Source of the DNA: Hyphomicrobiales bacterium
GTDB lineage: Bacteria > Pseudomonadota > Alphaproteobacteria > Rhizobiales > Rhizobiaceae
Length of the DNA: 64,000 bases
Reading direction: 5' to 3'
Assembly (NCBI GenBank): GCA_900472175.1
Contig: UCHD01000030.1
Location: forward strand, 21,566 to 85,565
The position numbers and the translations under genes are program-made. The notes beneath the pieces are model-generated. The model did not search any database, was not told where the DNA came from, and saw only the letters and a list, made by a program, of their open reading frames with translations. This document shows positions 26,837 to 35,369 of the stretch, in pieces (position 1 is the stretch's first letter; every line of letters starts with the position of its first letter).

Positions 26837-27469
26837 TTAATCTTGCCGGCCGCCTTCGAACACCCGAAGATGAAGGACACGGCGGATTGCTCCGGCTATT
26901 CCATGATCGGCAAGGTGCGGCGTGGCCGCAGGCAGGGGCTTTCTTTCCGGCCGGTTCTGTAGGAACAGGTTGGTCTTTTCGGTGTCGAGCACGCGCATGC
27001 CGTCAAGATCGAGATAATTGACGGGAGTACCCTCCAGCCAAAGCGGCCTTGCCAACGGCACCAAGGCGCCGATGATCCGGTCGACGGCGCCATCCGGCGA
27101 CCGCAACGGCAGAAGAATGATTTCGGTTGGCAGGCGATCGGCGGTGCCGGCAAGCGAGGATGCCGAGAGAACGACCGGCGCCTTCTGCGTCATCACATCA
27201 TCAGCGATCTGGGCAAGGCGGCCGGTTTGTCCGGCAAGCCACAGGGCGTCGAATGCCGTGCCGCGCAGTTCGCGCGCAAACAGGGAGCAGATGCGCGTAC
27301 CAGCAAGCCGGAAGCGGACGTCGCCACGCGCGGTTTTTTCCAGGATGAAGAGATCGGCCAGGATATTGCGAATATGGGCAGGCTCGATCTGGCTGCGGGC
27401 CGGCACCTCGCGGTGTCCCCGTAGCTCGTCCCAATAAGCGTAGATCTCAATAGCGGCCTTGCTGCGCAT
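26837..27469 (-). CDS. PAS-domain protein (PF07310-type)
   Basis: A 210-residue cytoplasmic protein of the alphaproteobacterial PAS-like family that begins with a helical AAIEIYAYWDELRGHREVPARSQI segment and continues with ILADLFILEK and FRLAGTRICSLFARELRG, the PAS core. The C-terminal 40 residues are basic and variable. These proteins are thought to be signal sensors without a kinase module. It lies 91 nt upstream of the PilZ gene on the same strand. Confidence 0.8.
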   Translation of the reverse strand: MRSKAAIEIYAYWDELRGHREVPARSQIEPAHIRNILADLFILEKTARGDVRFRLAGTRICSLFARELRGTAFDALWLAGQTGRLAQIADDVMTQKAPVVLSASSLAGTADRLPTEIILLPLRSPDGAVDRIIGALVPLARPLWLEGTPVNYLDLDGMRVLDTEKTNLFLQNRPERKPLPAATPHLADHGIAGAIRRVLHLRVFEGGRQD

Positions 27470-27692
27470 GCTTTCATTCCATTCATCACATATTTGTGCC
27501 GCTTTGGCACATCAGACGGGGAAAACGAGCCCCGCAGCAATGACAGAGCGATTTCCGTGCCAGCGCGATATTAAGGTTAATGTTTGGTTTAGATTGAAAG
27601 CGCCCGGATCTGATGGCATCAACGGGCATCACTTCACGAAGGGTTGCCTTCGGCACGCAAACTTATGGGCTCGGAATTTTTGGGGGCTCACC
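27470..27692 (+). ncRNA. Possible small RNA ahead of an orphan terminator
   Basis: A stretch of about 220 bases with no supported gene, between a minus-strand PAS gene start and a strong plus-strand terminator at 27693-27727. A terminator needs a transcript to end; the only plus-strand source is this interval. It contains GGGTTGCCTTCGGCACGC, which could fold. No family is recognised, and it may instead be a decayed gene. Confidence 0.3.
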
Positions 27693-27727
27693 GGCCGTTC
27701 AGTTTTTTGACTGGACGGCCTTTTTTT
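27693..27727 (+). terminator. Orphan rho-independent terminator
   Basis: GGCCGTTCAG and CTGGACGGCC (one G-T wobble) with an 8-nt T-rich loop, followed by seven T. No plus-strand coding gene lies upstream within 1.5 kb. Confidence 0.85.
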
Positions 27728-27885
27728 ATCGGCACGCCGGCATTTTATCGCAAATCCTTTTGATTTGATCTCTGCCTGCAAGTTGTGCGAACACGTGCCG
27801 CGCATCTCGCCGCTTTTGACGCGGCCGTGAATCGTATAGAGCGAGGCGCGAGAGCCGGGTTGAGGATGAGCCGGCGGAAGGAACC

Positions 27886-28629
27886 GTGAGCAGCATGACA
27901 GACCAAACCGACGGCGCGACGCCGCCGCAGGAAACCGAAACGGCAAATGCAACGCGGGTCAGCGAACCGGCGTTCAACCTGCCGTCAGGTCTTGTCGCCA
28001 TGCTGGCGCTGCTGGTGATCATCCATGTGGTGCGCACCTACCTGCTGTCTGCCGCCGTCGATAGCGAGGTGATCCTGAATTTCGCGTTCTGGCCGGCGCG
28101 ATACGATCATCCGTTGGCGGATCAGACCCTGGCCTGGCTCTGGAGCCCCCTGACATATTCGCTGCTGCATGGTTCCTGGGAGCATCTGATCTTCAATGGC
28201 TTCTGGATGGTGGCGTTCGGCGCTCCGGTTATCCGCCGGATCGGCCCGGCGCGTTTCATGCTTTTCTGGTGCCTTTCGGCCGTTGCTGCGGTCGCCCTGC
28301 ATGTGGCTTTCCATTGGGGCGAAACGATCTTTGTCGTCGGCGCCTCCGGCGTGGTTGCCGGCCTGATGGGGGCTGCAGCGCGGTTCGTCTTTTCTCCCAG
28401 TGGCCGTATCAGCCGGCAATTTGCCCATCTCAACCGCCGGCTGACCGTCGGCGAAGCGCTGTCGAACCGCTCGGTCGTGGTCTTTACCGGAATCTGGTTC
28501 CTGACAAATTTCCTGATCGGCCTTGGCGTCTTTGCCTTTGGCGGGGCCGGGGGCATTGCCTGGGAAGCGCATATCGGCGGCTTCCTGTTCGGCTTCCTGC
28601 TGTTTGGTCTTTTCGATCCCCGGCATTGA
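27886..28629 (+). CDS. Rhomboid-family intramembrane serine protease
   Basis: A 247-residue membrane protein with six helices. The HGSWEHLIFNGF block holds the HxxxN motif (His100, Asn104), GASGVVAG carries the catalytic Ser154, and HIGGFLFGF carries His229, the dyad partner. Rhomboids cut membrane-spanning proteins within the bilayer; the substrate is not indicated. A GTG at 27886 has AAGGAA five bases upstream and is preferred to the ATG three codons later. Transcribed alone after the orphan terminator. Confidence 0.9.
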   Translation: MSSMTDQTDGATPPQETETANATRVSEPAFNLPSGLVAMLALLVIIHVVRTYLLSAAVDSEVILNFAFWPARYDHPLADQTLAWLWSPLTYSLLHGSWEHLIFNGFWMVAFGAPVIRRIGPARFMLFWCLSAVAAVALHVAFHWGETIFVVGASGVVAGLMGAAARFVFSPSGRISRQFAHLNRRLTVGEALSNRSVVVFTGIWFLTNFLIGLGVFAFGGAGGIAWEAHIGGFLFGFLLFGLFDPRH

Positions 28630-28883
28630 TCGTCGCAAGACTGTCGCGGCCTTTCGAAAGATCGGTGATCTCATCGAGAACGCTTGATTTTCGCCGGTCT
28701 GTAGCGCACCATTCCCGTCCGAAGGCAGTGAGCCGCGCGGTTCCCGGTTCGTTGCCAATGGGCAGATAACGCGACAGGAATGATATCTGTCTTGCGAATT
28801 GGTCCATAACCGCAGCGCGAGGAGCGCTGTGCGGTTCGCCAATATCCCGGTCAGATACAGGTCGCTGAAACGGGAGGGTTTGA

Positions 28884-29312
28884 ATGTCTGTTAAGGCAAT
28901 ATTGAATGAAAAAGGCCGTCAGGTGGTGACGGTCGATCCGCAGGCGAAAGTGCGCCAGGCGGTCGCTTTGCTCAGCGAAAATCGTATCGGTGCCGTTATC
29001 ATCGTCAAACCGGGTGACAAGATCGCCGGTATCCTGACGGAGCGCGACGTGGTCGCTGCGATGGCCAAGTTCGGCGCCGAATGCCTCGACAAGCCGGTAT
29101 CCTCCGTCATGTGGGCGAAGGTGTATTGTTGCACCGAGGAGATGACCATCAACGACATCATGGAAATCATGAACAACATGCGCTCCCGCCATCTTCCGGT
29201 TGAAAAGAACGGCCGCCTTGTCGGCATCGTCTCGATCGGCGATGCGGTGCGTCATCACATTCGGGCGATCGAACATGAGACCGAACAGATCAAGGCCTAC
29301 ATCGCAGGTTAG
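28884..29312 (+). CDS. CBS-domain pair protein
   Basis: A 142-residue cytoplasmic protein consisting of two CBS domains, about residues 8-62 and 75-130, with SENRIGAVIIV and MRSRHLPVEKNGRLVGIVSIGD as their characteristic blocks. Paired CBS domains bind adenosyl ligands and modulate partners; stand-alone pairs are common in rhizobia with no clear target. GGGAGG precedes the ATG by a few bases. Confidence 0.88.
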   Translation: MSVKAILNEKGRQVVTVDPQAKVRQAVALLSENRIGAVIIVKPGDKIAGILTERDVVAAMAKFGAECLDKPVSSVMWAKVYCCTEEMTINDIMEIMNNMRSRHLPVEKNGRLVGIVSIGDAVRHHIRAIEHETEQIKAYIAG

Positions 29313-29400
29313 GTCCTGATCTGTCCACTCCGATGGGTGCACTGAAAATCTGAATTCGAAAGGCCTTGTTCGGGGCGGAGGATATGGAATTGTCTCAGGA

Positions 29401-29434
29401 CGAAGCCGCCTCGCTGACAAGTGAGACGGCTTCG
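29401..29434. terminator. Long hairpin between convergent genes
   Basis: CGAAGCCG-C-CTCGCT, GACA loop, AGTGAG-A-CGGCTTCG: 14 base pairs with one mismatch and one wobble. It lies between the CBS gene and the minus-strand 29481 gene but has no T-tract on either side. Confidence 0.45.
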
Positions 29435-29480
29435 CCCGCCATGGGCTGCGAGGCGGTCTCGAACAAGGCGCGTGCTTGCC

Positions 29481-29861
29481 CTACCAAACTAACCGAATTT
29501 TGGGGTCCGTAGCGATTTCCGTTTCTATACGGACAATACCGCCATCAATTCCCGGCACGTGGATACCGCAAGTAGATGGGTAAAAGGCCGAGGACGTGTA
29601 AACGAAGGCCACTTTGCCATCGCCAACAGCGACATTCTTCAGCTCATAATCGCTGTTTCTCAGAAACTCGTGAACCTTGGAAAACGATGCGCTGTGGTCG
29701 TCAGCATACTTGCTCACGGCCCTTTTGTTATCAGTATCGCTTCGCGCCTGCTCACAGGTCATCCGATCCGAGCTTGTGGCCGCTCTCACTGGCTTGAATA
29801 TAATGTACGCGAGGAGACAATTCGCGAGGAGAGAAACCGCTAAAATCACGTTTTTGAACAC
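29481..29861 (-). CDS. Membrane-anchored hypothetical protein of atypical composition
   Basis: A 126-residue protein with one N-terminal helix (VILAVSLLANCLLAYIIF) and a periplasmic domain containing two cysteines. The GTG at 29861 has GGAGG five bases upstream; an in-frame TTG at 29903 would add 14 residues without a better ribosome site. Its base composition is visibly lower in G+C than the genes on both sides, suggesting recent acquisition. No family recognised. Confidence 0.6.
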   Translation of the reverse strand: MFKNVILAVSLLANCLLAYIIFKPVRAATSSDRMTCEQARSDTDNKRAVSKYADDHSASFSKVHEFLRNSDYELKNVAVGDGKVAFVYTSSAFYPSTCGIHVPGIDGGIVRIETEIATDPKIRLVW

Positions 29862-30117
29862 AGGGCCTCCGTCTGGAGTTGTGGATGAAGGCTTGTCGCG
29901 CAACTCGTGATTTCCGATACAATAGGCTCGATGCGATATGACCGCTCGTCGTAGGGCGCTACTGCCCTATTCATTGTTGAGTTTTTCAAGATCACGTCAA
30001 GCCGCAGAGTCATGGTGCGCGCAGGATACTGCCTACGGCCACTCCGCAAAGCGCGAACTCAAAGCCGCGGCCTTAGGAACACCGCTTACCTTGCGCGGAG
30101 GTGTGGAACAAATTCAG
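29862..30117. other. Gap without a supported gene
   Basis: Apart from the promoter expected for the minus-strand 29481 gene and the terminator at 30118-30150, I see no gene here. Composition is mixed and short frames lack ribosome sites. Confidence 0.5.
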
Positions 30118-30150
30118 AAAAAAGCCGCGCTGCCTTGAGGGCCGCGCGGC
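30118..30150 (-). terminator. Rho-independent terminator of the patatin-like gene
   Basis: GCCGCGC-T-GCC, TTGAG loop, GGC-C-GCGCGGC, followed on the minus strand by six T. It lies 28 nt after the stop. Confidence 0.75.
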
Positions 30151-30177
30151 AGAGGTGCCGGGTGTCAACGCCGGAAA

Positions 30178-31149
30178 TTATCGCAGCATCACGTCCTGAA
30201 GCCGTTGAAGCTCGCTGAGCTTGGACTTGGTCTCGTGATAGCCGCGATCGATCGCCTCGCCGGCCCGGTGGAATTCCGACAGGCCGATATCGTTGAGTTT
30301 TGGATGTAGCGCCAGATCCGGTGGATCGCCGGCAAGCCGTGCGCGGGAAATGCGGTCCTGGATGATGTTGAAAGCCTGGACCATCACGCTGGTCATGCCC
30401 AGCCGCCCGGCCTGGCCTTCCGGCTGTTTTTGCATCTGTGGCTGCTCGGCCGTCTGGCTTCCGGCATTGTGCTTGATGACGGCGGAGCGGCCATAGAGAT
30501 CGTAGTTGAGGTTGACGGCAACGACCAGCTGTTGCTCGTGGGCGCGGCAGACCGACACCGGAACAGGGTTGACCAGCGCGCCGTCCATCAGGGTGCGATT
30601 GTTGCATTTGACCGGCTCGAAAATGCCCGGCAGCGCATAGGAGGCGCGGATCGCAGTGATCAGCGAGCCCTGGCCGATCCAGACTTCGTGGCCGGAATTG
30701 ACTTCGGTCGCGACGGCGACAAAGGTCCGGTCGAGATTTTCGATCGACATGTCCTGCAAATGCTCCTGCATGCGCTTGGTCAGGCGCAGGCCACCGAACA
30801 GGCCGCCGCCGCCAATGGCGAAATCAAGCAGTCCGGCAATGCGCCGCATGGTCAGCGAGCGGGCGAAGGTTTCAAGCTCGTCGAGTTTTCCAGCCAGATA
30901 ACAGCCGCCGACCAAAGCGCCGATCGACGTGCCGGCAATCATGCCGACTTCGATGCCTTCCTCGTCCAGCGCTTTCAAGACGCCGATATGCGCCCAGCCG
31001 CGGGCCGCACCACCGCCAAGCGCAAGCGCGATCTTCGATTTCGCAGGCTTAATCTGTTCGGGGGGAGGTGCGCTCAGAGCGTGGGAAGGGCCGCCGGGCA
31101 CGGAAGCATCTGCGGTGATACCGCTGCGATTGAATGTCCAGTTCAACAT
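30178..31149 (-). CDS. Patatin-like phospholipase
   Basis: A 323-residue lipid acyl hydrolase. The oxyanion loop GGGAARG is at 45-51, the nucleophile motif GTSIG at 73-77 (Ser75), and the dyad aspartate in DGA at 189-191. The first 35 residues are proline-rich and variable. The protein is RssA/YchK-like rather than a large surface-exported patatin, so it probably acts on membrane lipids inside the cell. The start at 31149 has GGAGG seven bases upstream. Confidence 0.9.
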   Translation of the reverse strand: MLNWTFNRSGITADASVPGGPSHALSAPPPEQIKPAKSKIALALGGGAARGWAHIGVLKALDEEGIEVGMIAGTSIGALVGGCYLAGKLDELETFARSLTMRRIAGLLDFAIGGGGLFGGLRLTKRMQEHLQDMSIENLDRTFVAVATEVNSGHEVWIGQGSLITAIRASYALPGIFEPVKCNNRTLMDGALVNPVPVSVCRAHEQQLVVAVNLNYDLYGRSAVIKHNAGSQTAEQPQMQKQPEGQAGRLGMTSVMVQAFNIIQDRISRARLAGDPPDLALHPKLNDIGLSEFHRAGEAIDRGYHETKSKLSELQRLQDVMLR

Positions 31150-31359
31150 CCGGCACCTCCATGCCGCAGAACACACTGTTACAGGCCGTCACGTCTCGCT
31201 TTACTGCATTGCAAGCGCATGCCGTAGGAACTCAATCTACAGGAGGTCCGTTCCGCGCAGGTGTTCCCGGCGGAACGCATCCTTTGTCGAGATTACGCTC
31301 CCAGTCTGGTTGCGAAATCGTGAATCCCTTAAAAAACTGAGCCAAAAAGCGTCAGATGA

Positions 31360-31812
31360 TTAATTTTTGCCGTAGACGTCGTCCGGATGGAAATGAATTT
31401 CGGTATCAATGATGTTAAGTGACGTGACACCATCCTTGGCGCCAACGGCACGATAAAAGCATGAGCGCCGGCCGGTATGGCAGGTTGCGTCATGGCCAGC
31501 GACACGGACTTTCAGCCACAGTGCATCCTGATCGCAGTCGGTGCGAATTTCTTCGACTGTTTGCAGGTTACCGGACGTTTCACCCTTTTTCCAGAGGCTC
31601 TTGCGCGAGCGGCTGTAATAGTGGGCGATGCCGGTCTCGATGGTCAGCGCCAAAGCCTCGGCGTTCATATGCGCGACCATCAGCAACGTGCCGTCGCCAG
31701 CGTCGGTAACGACGGCAGTAATCAGGCCATTGGCGTCGAATCGGGGCGTGAACGTGGAACCGGATTCCAGTTCCGCCTTGTCGGTGGATGGGGAGGCAAA
31801 TTCAATTGTCAT
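31360..31812 (-). CDS. hisI: Phosphoribosyl-AMP cyclohydrolase
   Basis: A 150-residue enzyme for the third step of histidine biosynthesis, opening the purine ring of phosphoribosyl-AMP. The zinc and magnesium motifs are present: TDCDQDALW and the C-terminal [11 protein letters not shown] pair of cysteines. It is the stand-alone form without a fused HisE domain, as usual in Alphaproteobacteria. It follows folE on the same strand after 23 nt, so the two are co-transcribed. Confidence 0.93.
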   Translation of the reverse strand: MTIEFASPSTDKAELESGSTFTPRFDANGLITAVVTDAGDGTLLMVAHMNAEALALTIETGIAHYYSRSRKSLWKKGETSGNLQTVEEIRTDCDQDALWLKVRVAGHDATCHTGRRSCFYRAVGAKDGVTSLNIIDTEIHFHPDDVYGKN

Positions 31813-31835
31813 CGGAAAGCTCCGGTTGACGGAGC

Positions 31836-32453
31836 TTACTTGAAGCCCCGCAGCATGGTCATGAAACGGGCCTGTTCGGCGGGCTCGGTCTTGAAAACAC
31901 CGGTAAAGGTGGTGGTCAATGTCGTCGAGCCCTGCTTCTGGACGCCACGCATCGCCATGCACATATGCTCGGCTTCGATCATCACGGCGACACCGCGCGG
32001 CTGCAGCGTGTCGTCGATCGCCTTGGCGATCTGCGCCGTCATGGTTTCCTGCGTCTGCAGGCGACGGCCAAAAATATCGACGACGCGGGCGATCTTCGAC
32101 AGGCCAAGCACCTTGCCAGCCGGAAGATAAGCGACATGCGCCTTGCCGATGATCGGAACCATATGGTGTTCGCAATGCGAGAAGAACGGAATGTCCTTGA
32201 CGAGAACGATATCGTCGTAGCCGCCGACTTCTTCGAACGTACGGCCAAGCACATCCTCGGCAGCCAGATCATAACCGGAAAACAGTTCCTTGTAAGCCTT
32301 GGCAACACGGGCAGGGGTGTCGAGAAGCCCCTCGCGTGCCGGATCGTCTCCAGCCCAGCGCAGGAGAACGCGCACGGCGTCCTCGGCTTCCTTCTGGCTC
32401 GGCCGGCCGTCAGCGGCGGGCACGGCAGGAAAATTCTTGACTATGGCGTCCAT
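31836..32453 (-). CDS. folE: GTP cyclohydrolase I
   Basis: A 205-residue enzyme that converts GTP to dihydroneopterin triphosphate, the first step of folate (tetrahydropterin) synthesis. The zinc motif [18 protein letters not shown] and the downstream [11 protein letters not shown] and [13 protein letters not shown] blocks are intact. Length is normal. It heads a two-gene unit with hisI and is divergent from the IscU-like gene, with 340 bases between. Confidence 0.95.
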   Translation of the reverse strand: MDAIVKNFPAVPAADGRPSQKEAEDAVRVLLRWAGDDPAREGLLDTPARVAKAYKELFSGYDLAAEDVLGRTFEEVGGYDDIVLVKDIPFFSHCEHHMVPIIGKAHVAYLPAGKVLGLSKIARVVDIFGRRLQTQETMTAQIAKAIDDTLQPRGVAVMIEAEHMCMAMRGVQKQGSTTLTTTFTGVFKTEPAEQARFMTMLRGFK

Positions 32454-32793
32454 AATGGCCTCTTGGCGTAACAGGTGCTACTTGACGTTTATCTTTTCGG
32501 ACAACTCGCCACTGGCCATTGACCTGATGTGTTCAGGCCTGGTTTCCGTCGGCGGGCTCCGGGGCTTTTTGATTTGCAGAGGTTAAGGGCTCTGGATCAT
32601 CCGGCACGGTTTCCCAAACAACAGGCGACTGTTCGCTCTTGCGAACCTGTCGCCCCCACACGACATAGCATATAATATGCTGGGATGCATGTGAAAGGGG
32701 CGCAGATGGAGACACTGTGTTTTTTTCTGAGATACGATAGAAAATCATGCGCCGTTTGCCTGAAAACGCGCAAAAACAAGCGGATCGCGCCGA
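32454..32793. other. Intergenic region between divergent folE and the IscU-like gene
   Basis: Holds the promoters of both genes; TATAAT occurs near 32670. A minus-strand frame from about 32748 to 32533 (71 codons) reads GRQVRKSEQSPVVWETVPDD in part, which resembles a small real protein, but it has no ribosome site and its frame continues antisense to the neighbouring gene, so I leave it uncalled. Confidence 0.4.
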
Positions 32794-33243
32794 ATGATGG
32801 ATGAAATCTATAACAGCAGGATTTTGGAGTTTGCCGGCAATATCCCGGAAATTGGCACGCTTGCCGATCCCGATGCCGAAGCAAGCGCCCATTCCAAGCT
32901 GTGTGGCTCGAAGGTCCGCGTCTATCTGAAAATGGACGGCGATACCGTTGTTGACTTCGCCCATGAGGTCAAAGCCTGCGCTCTTGGGCAGGCCTCGTCC
33001 TCGATCATGGCCCGCCATGTCGTCGGCGCGACATCGGCCGAAATCCGAAAAGCGCGTGAGGACATGCTGGCGATGCTGAAAGCGGATGGCGAGGGGCCGT
33101 CGGGCCGTTTCGAGGACATGCGCTTTCTGAAACCGGTCAAGGATTACAAGGCCCGCCATGCTTCGACTATGCTGACCTTCGATGCCGTCGTCGATGCGAT
33201 AAGCCAGATCGAAGCGTCGCGCCCGGTCAAGGCTGCCGTCTGA
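32794..33243 (+). CDS. IscU/NifU-N-like iron-sulfur scaffold protein, atypical
   Basis: A 149-residue protein with the IscU fold: Cys37 (LCGSKV) and Cys62 (ACALGQASSS) match two scaffold cysteines. The third Cys of IscU is replaced by Ala (HAS at 122-124) and the usual Asp after CG is Ser39. Scaffold proteins assemble [2Fe-2S]/[4Fe-4S] clusters; this divergent form may act differently. The stop is one base before the yidD start, so the two are coupled. Confidence 0.82.
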   Translation: MMDEIYNSRILEFAGNIPEIGTLADPDAEASAHSKLCGSKVRVYLKMDGDTVVDFAHEVKACALGQASSSIMARHVVGATSAEIRKAREDMLAMLKADGEGPSGRFEDMRFLKPVKDYKARHASTMLTFDAVVDAISQIEASRPVKAAV

Positions 33244-33244
33244 G

Positions 33245-33616
33245 ATGTGCGGCAAGCCGGGATGTCAGGACCATGAGGAAGGTGCGGCCAAGCGGCCCTA
33301 TTCAGGCCGCAACTATGCAGGCTCGTTTCGCAAGACGCCGGGACGGTTGTTCGGCATGGCCTTCATCCGGCTCTATCAGTTGACGCTCTCCGGCTTCATC
33401 GGCAATTCCTGCCGCCATATCCCGACCTGTTCCGAATATGGCTATGAGGCCATCGCCCGCCACGGTTTCTGGCCGGGCGGATGGATGGTGTTGTTCCGGT
33501 TTATGCGCTGCGGTCCCGGCGGCACAAGCGGGTTCGATCCGGTGCCGGACCGCATCGCGGCGCGCTGGTGGGAGCCCTGGCGGCTCTGGCGCCTGCCGCG
33601 GCCGGCGGGGGAATGA
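33245..33616 (+). CDS. yidD: YidD membrane protein insertion efficiency factor
   Basis: A 123-residue protein. The core RLYQLTLSGFIGNSCRHIPTCSEYGYEAIARHG is the YidD/UPF0161 signature, with three cysteines, and FDPVPD closes it. YidD assists Sec/YidC insertion of inner membrane proteins. The N-terminal 30 residues form an extension with CGKPGCQ. Its start follows the IscU-like stop by one base and a DUF1697 gene begins 4 nt after its own stop. Confidence 0.92.
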   Translation: MCGKPGCQDHEEGAAKRPYSGRNYAGSFRKTPGRLFGMAFIRLYQLTLSGFIGNSCRHIPTCSEYGYEAIARHGFWPGGWMVLFRFMRCGPGGTSGFDPVPDRIAARWWEPWRLWRLPRPAGE

Positions 33617-33620
33617 GGCT

Positions 33621-34148
33621 GTGGCAACCTATGTCGCGCTGCTTCATTCGATCGTGCTTAGCCCCGGACGCCGCGTCGTCATGGCCGATCTGAGGGCGAT
33701 GGCGCAGGACGCGGGTTTTGCCGACGCCCGCACGCTGGTTTCCACCGGCAATCTGGTTTTTGGGGCCGAGGATGCGCCGGTTTGCGTGATCGAGGAGCGG
33801 TTGGAAACCGCCTTTCGTGCGCGCTTCGGCAAACATGTCGATATCATCGTGCGCACGGCTGGCGACTGGAGGCGGCTTGCCACGGACAACCCGTTTACTG
33901 AGGGCGAGGGTGGCAATGTCGTGGTGCGGGTGATGCGCAAGCCGCTGGCCGCGGCCGCGCTGGCGCCGCTTGCGCGCATCGCCGAACCGCAGATCCGGCT
34001 GACCCTTGCTGCTGGCGACCTCTGGATCGATTTCGCCGGCAAACCGAGCGAGACGAAACTGCTGTCGCATCTGACCACGAAAAAGCTCGGCATCGGCACA
34101 ACGCGCAACGCCAACACTGTCAACGGGCTTTGCGCCATGCTCGGCTGA
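33621..34148 (+). CDS. DUF1697 family protein
   Basis: A 175-residue soluble protein: YVALLHSIVLSPGRRVVMADLR, TLVSTGNLVF and the C-terminal TTRNANTVNGL are DUF1697 blocks. No function is assigned. The GTG at 33621 gives the family N-terminus, and it starts 4 nt after yidD ends, so translation is probably coupled. Confidence 0.85.
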   Translation: MATYVALLHSIVLSPGRRVVMADLRAMAQDAGFADARTLVSTGNLVFGAEDAPVCVIEERLETAFRARFGKHVDIIVRTAGDWRRLATDNPFTEGEGGNVVVRVMRKPLAAAALAPLARIAEPQIRLTLAAGDLWIDFAGKPSETKLLSHLTTKKLGIGTTRNANTVNGLCAMLG

Positions 34149-34346
34149 GGCGGCGCGTTGGATTTTCAGGCGCGTTGCCGCTGTTCCGGCGGGGCCGCGC
34201 ATTCACGGCGGCACTCTCCGGTCTGCTCGCAAGAGTGTCACATTGTGTGGAGCGCGCTCAGCACCAATGGCAGGTATTCCTCTCCATATCCACGATTGTC
34301 CGCGCTTGCCCCAATGTCGGATTTTTTGCGGTTGAACTGCAAACTC

Positions 34347-34403
34347 GTGAAAGCCGTCGTTTATGGACACTATGGTGCGGCGACTGCCGACTCATCCAGA
34401 TGA
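34347..34403 (+). pseudogene. Possible remnant of a zinc-type dehydrogenase N-terminus
   Basis: A GTG reads VKAVVYGHYGAA, close to the MKAVVYxxYG start of medium-chain quinone/alcohol dehydrogenases, but a stop follows after 18 residues. It may be chance. Confidence 0.25.
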
Positions 34404-34410
34404 GCAGCGT

Positions 34411-34890
34411 TCAACCGTCCAGCCAAGCAGCGAGGCTATCCAGCGTCTGCAACCCGTACTCCACCGCGCCAAAACCAACGACCACTTGGCGACGTTCGCG
34501 GCTTGGGTGAAGCTGGCGCATGGTCAGCACGGTCTTGCCGTCGGTCTGTTCATCGAAGGTAATCGTCATGTAGAAGCGCTCCGGATCGTTGGGGTCCGGG
34601 GTACCATAGTCCACCAAGATCAACTCGTTCGGAACGACCTTCAAGAAGCGCATGAGATTGGCGAAGCGCTGCTTTTGGCCTTCGAACACGCCCACCATGT
34701 CGAAGCGCCATTCCCCGCCCTCGCGGATATCGGCGTTGTGGCTCTCGATAGTCAGGCCAGCCGGACCGTACCATTGCGCCAGCGCTTCCGGGTCCATCCA
34801 AGCGGCGAAGACCTTATGGCGCGGGTGCTTCAGCACCTTGACCAGCACGATCTCACGGTCGAGCGACCAGGTTTCAAACAGCTTTTCCAT
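34411..34890 (-). CDS. SRPBCC (AHSA1-type) domain protein
   Basis: A 159-residue protein covering one Activator of Hsp90 ATPase homology / SRPBCC domain, with VLKHPRHKVFAAWMDPEALAQWY and GGEWRFDMVGV as typical blocks. These domains bind hydrophobic ligands and are often paired with an ArsR regulator. The ATG at 34890 overlaps the upstream ArsR gene by 17 nt, so the pair is one transcriptional and translational unit. Ligand unknown. Confidence 0.87.
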   Translation of the reverse strand: MEKLFETWSLDREIVLVKVLKHPRHKVFAAWMDPEALAQWYGPAGLTIESHNADIREGGEWRFDMVGVFEGQKQRFANLMRFLKVVPNELILVDYGTPDPNDPERFYMTITFDEQTDGKTVLTMRQLHPSRERRQVVVGFGAVEYGLQTLDSLAAWLDG

Positions 34891-35224
34891 CGTTGTTCTC
34901 TTCCCTCCTGTCCAAATAAATTTCCAGCCGGTCGAGCCGCTCGGCCCAGCGTCGGCGCTCCGCTTCCATCCAGTTTGCCGCCTCGGCAAAGCGCGCCCGC
35001 TCCAGGCGGCACCAGCGGCTGCGCCCGCGTTTCTCGCTGACGATCAATCCGCAATCCTCCAGTACCTTGAGATGCTGGACGAAGGAGGGCAGTGCCATGT
35101 CGAATGGCTCGGCCAGTGCGGTTACCGGCAGCTCGCCCTCGACCAGCCGCGACACCACCGCGCGGCGGGTCGGGTCGCTGAGCGCGTGAAAAGCAAGATC
35201 GAGTGGGGCAGAATGGTGAGGCAT
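34874..35224 (-). CDS. ArsR-family transcriptional regulator
   Basis: A 116-residue winged-helix repressor. FHALSDPTRRAVVSRLVEGELPVTAL and LPSFVQHLKVLEDCGLI are the helix-turn-helix core. It lacks the ELCVCDL metal-binding cysteines, so it is not a metal sensor of the classic kind. It overlaps the SRPBCC gene, the usual partner of this ArsR subgroup. A palindrome at 35301-35314 in the divergent region is a candidate site. Confidence 0.87.
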   Translation of the reverse strand: MPHHSAPLDLAFHALSDPTRRAVVSRLVEGELPVTALAEPFDMALPSFVQHLKVLEDCGLIVSEKRGRSRWCRLERARFAEAANWMEAERRRWAERLDRLEIYLDRREENNDGKAV

Positions 35225-35300
35225 GTAACTCAGCTAGAACGGATCAGGATGTGGGTCAATAATAATTAGGCACTTGCCTTTCTATTTGAGGCAAAATACA

Positions 35301-35314
35301 AAGGTAATTACCTT
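35301..35314. promoter_or_regulatory. Perfect 14-bp palindrome between divergent genes
   Basis: AAGGTAATTACCTT. It lies 56 nt before the dihydrofolate-reductase-like gene and 77 nt before the ArsR gene, suggesting a shared operator. Confidence 0.5.
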
Positions 35315-35369
35315 AGTGTACGGTCGCCAGAAATCGAGGCGGCTTCAAACTTTCAGAAGGAGCATTCGA

